Below, piece by piece: positions 59,801-64,000 of a stretch of 64,000 nt of DNA. Origin of the DNA: Paraconiothyrium sp. Pb-2020 (Eukaryota; Ascomycota; Dothideomycetes; Pleosporales; Didymosphaeriaceae); assembly GCA_022419385.1 (NCBI GenBank), contig JAJUBI010000006.1, positions 496,001 through 560,000 of the forward strand, in the 5' to 3' direction. The stretch's first letter is position 1, and every line of letters starts with the position of its first letter. The notes under the pieces were generated by a model. That model made no database searches. It saw only the letters and a program-made list of their open reading frames with translations, and was not told the origin of the DNA. Position numbers and translations under genes: made by a program.

Positions 59801-60562
59801 CGGTAGGCGTCTTGGCTGTTCACTGCATTGCAACCATCACGCCATACCATGCAGCAAGCCTATCGGGTGCGTCATGTGTTCTGATCGGCCCGCATGCTAG
59901 AGCACACCTGCTGTAAAACGAGACCCCTTCACCAGCCTCGTTTCCGGAGTGGTCAGAGCTTCGGGCCCCCATGCATCGATCTCCCGATGCACGTCCTTCA
60001 AATGGATGCCAGATGCTGGTCATCCCGCACCCGCGTTTGATTGCGTTATTTGCAGCTCCGTCTCTGCAGTTGCTAGCCAGCCACGTCTCCAGCGCGGTTG
60101 CAGCTTGGATCGGGACGAATGGCCCGAACCCGAATACGAATCGCACCCAGACAGAGACTTGACCTGAGTCGCTCGTCAAGCGCCACAAATGTCAGGCGAT
60201 GTGCTGCATGATCCACTTGTCGAGCTTGTTGGCAAAGATCTGCATGATAATCCGGATGCGAGTTTACTAATTGATGGTAGCCATTGCTACGCCGTAATGT
60301 CCAACCTTCCAATGACAGACAATTTCCTTCAGTCCGAACCACCCTCGCCGAAATAACACTACCGAACGAGTCTCATTAATATGAGGAATCTGAACAATAG
60401 CTTACCATAGCGGTACCGTGTATGAGCCAAACCGCCAGTCCAAGCACGTCCAAAAGTCTAGAAGTCCCATCGAATTTGACCTGCGCCATACTTGTATCGA
60501 TTGTCCGAGAACATCCTCCGCACGTACCGCTTCTTCACTTGACCTACTTTCGCATGTAGCGA
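56893..60562. other. Long spacer, one weak small-gene candidate
   Basis: About 3.7 kb. The first 500 bases are the promoter/leader of the C2H2 gene. The remaining frames are short and mostly fortuitous. The single exception is the small frame at 58873-59043, listed separately. Confidence 0.45.
58873..59043 (+). CDS. Possible small coiled-coil protein or exon, 56 aa
   Basis: The frame starting MTRALDMMFSRSPHSELQQL uses codons preferred in the neighbouring genes (TTC, CAG, AAG, CGC) and predicts one helix (SELQQLNKRLTSTQKRLKHD) followed by an acidic end. An in-frame upstream extension to 58813 exists. It is too short to be sure, and may be the relic or one exon of a larger gene. Confidence 0.28.
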   Translation: MTRALDMMFSRSPHSELQQLNKRLTSTQKRLKHDHNILDGADDRFAAESRITAWQA

Positions 60563-62392
60563 TTACAGTGGAGATAGTTGCCTCCGCTTAATAAGCACAT
60601 CCATATCATACTGTCCCACGAATAATCTAGGAGCAAATGTTAACGAGCATCTAATGTCTCTTTCTCCATCTCTGCTATAGGCCAACTCATTGTCACATAT
60701 GAAATTGGGCCAGCTGTTCACTTACAAGCATTCTTCCCTCCACTCCTTCTCTGGATCCGCAAGTTCCATACCGTATTTCAGAAACAAAGTTGATATGAAC
60801 TTTGACATCTCTTGAGCCGCGATGTCTATGCATTCAGTCATTACCATTTCGCAGAAATAATGGCTGCGAACGGAGAAGAGCTTACTGCGTCCTACACATG
60901 CTCTCGAACCTGATCCGAATGTGAGGAGATATCGATCTGGCAGAACATTGTAAGCATACAAATACGAGTGTCAAACGGAAGGTTTACTCATATCACCAGT
61001 GTCCCTTTCTAACCATCTCTCTGGTCGGAAGACGTCCGCATCTACACCATACACGTCCTTGTCTCTATGCACAACCCAGGCATTCATACTCACGACCGTT
61101 CCAGCCGGTATATACTGCCCCTCGATAGTCGCGCCTCCCGGTGGGACCACACGGGGAAGATTCACACCAAGCGCTGGGTGCACGCGCAAGCCCTCGTTGA
61201 TGACGGCTTGCAAGTACTTCAGCTTTGCCGCCTCTACATGCTTTATCGGGCTGCTGAGTTCGCCCTTGCGGTTCGCTTCATCGAGCTCAGCCACGAGTTT
61301 CGACTTGACAGCAGGATTCCGCAACACGTAGTATATGATGGCACGGATGCTGACGGCTATCGTATCGCTTCCTGCACTGACCTGCGTAGTCCCCATACTG
61401 ATTACATCCGTGTATGTGAAATCCTCCGGATTCTTCTCGTGCGCGTCGAAGAAGTGATTGATGAGGTCTTTCTTGCCACCGGGGTTTTCAGACCGGCGGG
61501 CGGTCTCGCGCATCGCAAAGTCGCGCATAGCGCCGTGGCGGCCGTTGATGCCGAGCCAGTTTCCGATATATGGTTTGAGAACCTCGTGGATGCGGAAGAC
61601 ATACGGGACATGACCGAGCCAGGACCCCGACCGACCCATATTACGGATCGTCTCAAAAGTGCCATCGTCGACGCCCGCAGTGATGAAGCCGAAATTTGCA
61701 GACCAGGTAATCTCTCCAATGACATCTAGCAACCCCATCAATATCCAATCTCAGACGTGCACATCATCTTTTCAATCTGCAGAGTGAAACTCACCAAACG
61801 AAAACAAATGCACCCACTTCCCCATATCCACCCTGCTCCCCACCCTCCTGTCTAACTGCTCCACCAGCAATCCAAGACAGTAATCCACATACGGCTCCAG
61901 ATGCCTCAGCGTATCCATCGCATACGCCCGCGCAACCATCTTCCGATGCTGCCCATGCACCCTCTGATCCTGCCCCGCGAACAAATCCACCTTGCGCGTG
62001 CCCCTGAAGACGCTGTACCAGTCTGACTTCGGGAACGCGCTCGTGCTCACGGGGTATACCTGGCGGACGGCTTTGGGTATGCTGACGGAGATTTCGTTCG
62101 GGGCGATGCGCACGAGAGGGCCATGTTTCGAGTGGAGGCGGATGATGAGGCGGTTCCAGGTGTGGGTGCGAGTGGCGCGGACGTACCACCAGGAGGTGAG
62201 GGAGGCGAGGAAGGGGCCTGGGATGGGGGCGAGAGGGGAAATAAAGCGTTGGTAGAGGACATAGCAGATGAGGAGGGTGAGGGGGAAGATGGGGAAGTAT
62301 GAGTAGAGGAGGGTGTGGATGTGTGGAATGGGGAGTTGGGTTTGCGAGGAGGACATCTTGAGAGACACTAGTGTTGAGAGAAGGGCGGCCAT
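60563..62392 (-). CDS. Cytochrome P450 monooxygenase
   Basis: Five exons: 62392-61795, 61725-60988, 60936-60886, 60825-60726 and 60626-60563, 1551 nt or 516 aa, a normal P450 length. An N-terminal membrane anchor (IFPLTLLICYVLYQRF) is followed by the proline hinge SPLAPIPGP, so the enzyme should sit on the ER facing the cytosol. Catalytic landmarks are all present: SAGSDT of the I helix (about residues 316-321), EGLR for the ExxR pair (about 377-380), FRPERW, and the heme loop FGSGSRACVG with Cys at about 459. It resembles the pisatin-demethylase-like group of fungal P450s, which oxidise small hydrophobic or phenolic compounds; the substrate is not predictable. It is divergent from a flavin monooxygenase starting at 63873. 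Confidence 0.92.
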
Positions 62393-63872
62393 TATGGCAT
62401 CTCATATGCGTATTGATTGTGTTGGCTACGTACGAAGTATAAATAAGCTAACTGCGAGCTACTCTGGCTCGCGCGGCTGTGTTCGTCACATTGTAAGCTC
62501 TGCATAGATGCGGAGTACATGGCACTAGAGTAGGCTTCAGGGTTTGGTAGTGTTGTACCTTGCCTGTAAGATACGGAAAAGGTTTGGTTGTGTATCTTGG
62601 GTTACACGAGACGGGTACACCATGAATGTTGTAGTAAGGTCCATCCAATCGTACAACGCGGGGTAGCAAGGCGATCTGCAGGCTATACGAACAGTCCAAT
62701 AAGTCCGTTTGGATGACTCCACCACGACGGGACGTCAGTACAAGCATTAGCTAGTGTCGAATAGTTTACCTTCGCTCCTCGTTGCATTAGAGCATTACTG
62801 GATCACAGTCTTGCTTATCGTCTTTGAAGGGCCTATAAGATCATTGCAGCAACGTTGTGATAAAATTCTCTCTAGGCAAGCCATCGATCATTAGCTGACC
62901 GTTTACTCTGATAAGGCCCTCATGTAAAAGTCAGATACAGGTGGCCTAGTGAGAACTTAACTTCACAACCAACTCTCACTGATCCCGCATACTAGTGCCA
63001 GATGCTTGTGAAGCTTCAATGAACTTGTTAGTTCAGTGTGTTGCGTGACTCAACGTCCGCATCCCTCCGTTGGAAGATGAAGACGTGTTTCTGAGCAGAC
63101 TCTGAAGACTCGTTCAGATGTCTGTCAACCACCCGATCGTACTTTGCAGCTCTTCAACAAGCTTCCAAGTGCAAATGAGAATATGGTGTCATCTAGATTG
63201 CCAAATCTCACTTAGCCGTAGCTCCAGCGGTAGTGATGTCGTAATGAATCGTACGAGGAGGATCCCTTCTGAACAACATGATAAGGAGAGGCTGTCGCGG
63301 ATCACGAATGCGGCAAGATATAGATATAGCTCGGCCGATGGAGTCAGCAAGTGCAATGAAGAGATTCGGAGAAGACTCGCGGGACGTGGAGACCCCAGAC
63401 GCCCTGGGCCCTGGGCGTTGTACCCGAGGTTGCTCAAGCGGCTGATGCACGTGATTTGACTAGCACAATGGGGTGAAAGTCATCGGCGCCATGCCCAATT
63501 CAGCCGCCGCCTTACCACGACAGGCAACGTGCGCCTTCTCGACGATTGCCGTTTTGTTCTCCCGCAAGTACCCCCGCTCCACCCACCAACCACAAGCTAG
63601 GAACGGCATCGTATATCGGCCTTTGCATCATGACACAGGATCGCGCTATGCGTCGCCGAAACCCTTCCCGTCTGTTTCGGCAGCGTAAAACCAGATCTCG
63701 GCTTCTGTAGTATCATTTTGGACAACCTACTTTAAGCGCAACGCCTCGCGCGTCTGCTGCATATTGCCGGTGTAGCTTGTCTCGGCATTCTACAGCTTCT
63801 TCTTTGATACCCTTGTTTATTGTTATTGCTCACTTTACTTGTCTTTGAAAACGACCTAGAGGAGACGACGAA
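62393..63872. promoter_or_regulatory. Intergenic region between divergent P450 and FAD-monooxygenase genes
   Basis: 1.48 kb with no supportable gene. The plus frame 63118-63459 and the overlapping minus frames there are rejected as chance. The region must contain both promoters. The last 150 bases before 63873 are T/C-rich with tgttattgtt and tacttgtc runs, typical of a fungal core promoter and leader. Confidence 0.45.
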
Positions 63873-64000
63873 ATGGCTACGAACTTGTACGATGTTGTCA
63901 TCATCGGTGCTGGTCCTGTTGGGTTGATGCTTTCAACATGCTTGTCGAGATGGGGATATAAGATCAAGCACATCGACAACCGGGCTGAGCCTACGGCTAC
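63873..64000 (+). CDS. FAD-dependent aromatic monooxygenase, N-terminal fragment (cut by window edge)
   Basis: Only 42 codons are visible. They open MATNLYDVVIIGAGPVGLML, the classic Rossmann dinucleotide-binding GxGxxG motif for FAD, followed by a second strand ending in HIDNRAEPTATG-like spacing (KIKHIDNRAEPTA). That pattern is typical of phenol 2-monooxygenase/PHBH-type hydroxylases. It is the first exon, or part of it; the rest lies beyond the window. It diverges from the P450 gene, which fits a small-molecule oxidation pathway. Confidence 0.75.
   Translation, partial: MATNLYDVVIIGAGPVGLMLSTCLSRWGYKIKHIDNRAEPTA

Overview
This window is nuclear DNA of a filamentous ascomycete fungus. The evidence is a set of ascomycete housekeeping genes interrupted by short introns (mostly 43-140 nt). 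Their donors are gtaagt, gtgagt, gtatgt or gtacg-like, and many have ctgac/ctaac branch sites 8-15 nt before the acceptor. Accessory families typical of moulds are also present: a Zn2Cys6 regulator, a cytochrome P450 and an FAD monooxygenase. Base composition is near 50% GC. A Dothideomycete is my impression from the protein style only; it is not proven here. I saw no rRNA, tRNA, CRISPR or intact transposon.

Layout. 1-1674 (-) is the 5' part of an unrecognised multi-exon gene that runs off the left edge. 2.4-11.9 kb is a dense housekeeping block: TRAPPC11 (-), RXT2 (+), tubulin cofactor E (-) and SF3A2/PRP11 (+). A 4.7 kb spacer follows, then an RSC7-type chromatin-remodelling subunit (16.5-18.8 kb). 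19-28 kb is sparse: an orphan 324-aa gene, a small membrane protein candidate, an APQ12-like gene and a single-pass membrane protein. After another quiet 5 kb comes a second dense block (33.5-52 kb): DIS3 exosome nuclease (-), V-ATPase subunit H (+), a Zn2Cys6 regulator (-), a G-patch protein (-), a membrane-associated SDR (+), a LIM protein (-), prefoldin subunit 5 (-), a JmjC/cupin-like protein (+) and a HEI10-like RING protein (+). 52-60 kb is again sparse, with a C2H2 zinc-finger gene and a few weak candidates. The right edge holds a cytochrome P450 (-) and, diverging from it, the first 128 nt of an FAD-dependent monooxygenase (+). That pair may be the border of a metabolic gene cluster.

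How the genes relate. There are no operons. The housekeeping genes fall repeatedly into head-to-head pairs sharing 162-473 bp (TRAPPC11/RXT2, TBCE/PRP11, DIS3/VMA13, G-patch/SDR, GIM5/cupin), alternating with short convergent junctions. The functions are basic cell biology: vesicle tethering, histone deacetylation (Rpd3L), tubulin folding, splicing, chromatin remodelling, RNA decay, vacuolar acidification and meiotic recombination.

Exon joins were made by hand from splice signals and reading frame. For most recognised genes the summed exon length is a multiple of three, an internal check on the model; genes whose 5' end could not be settled are marked.
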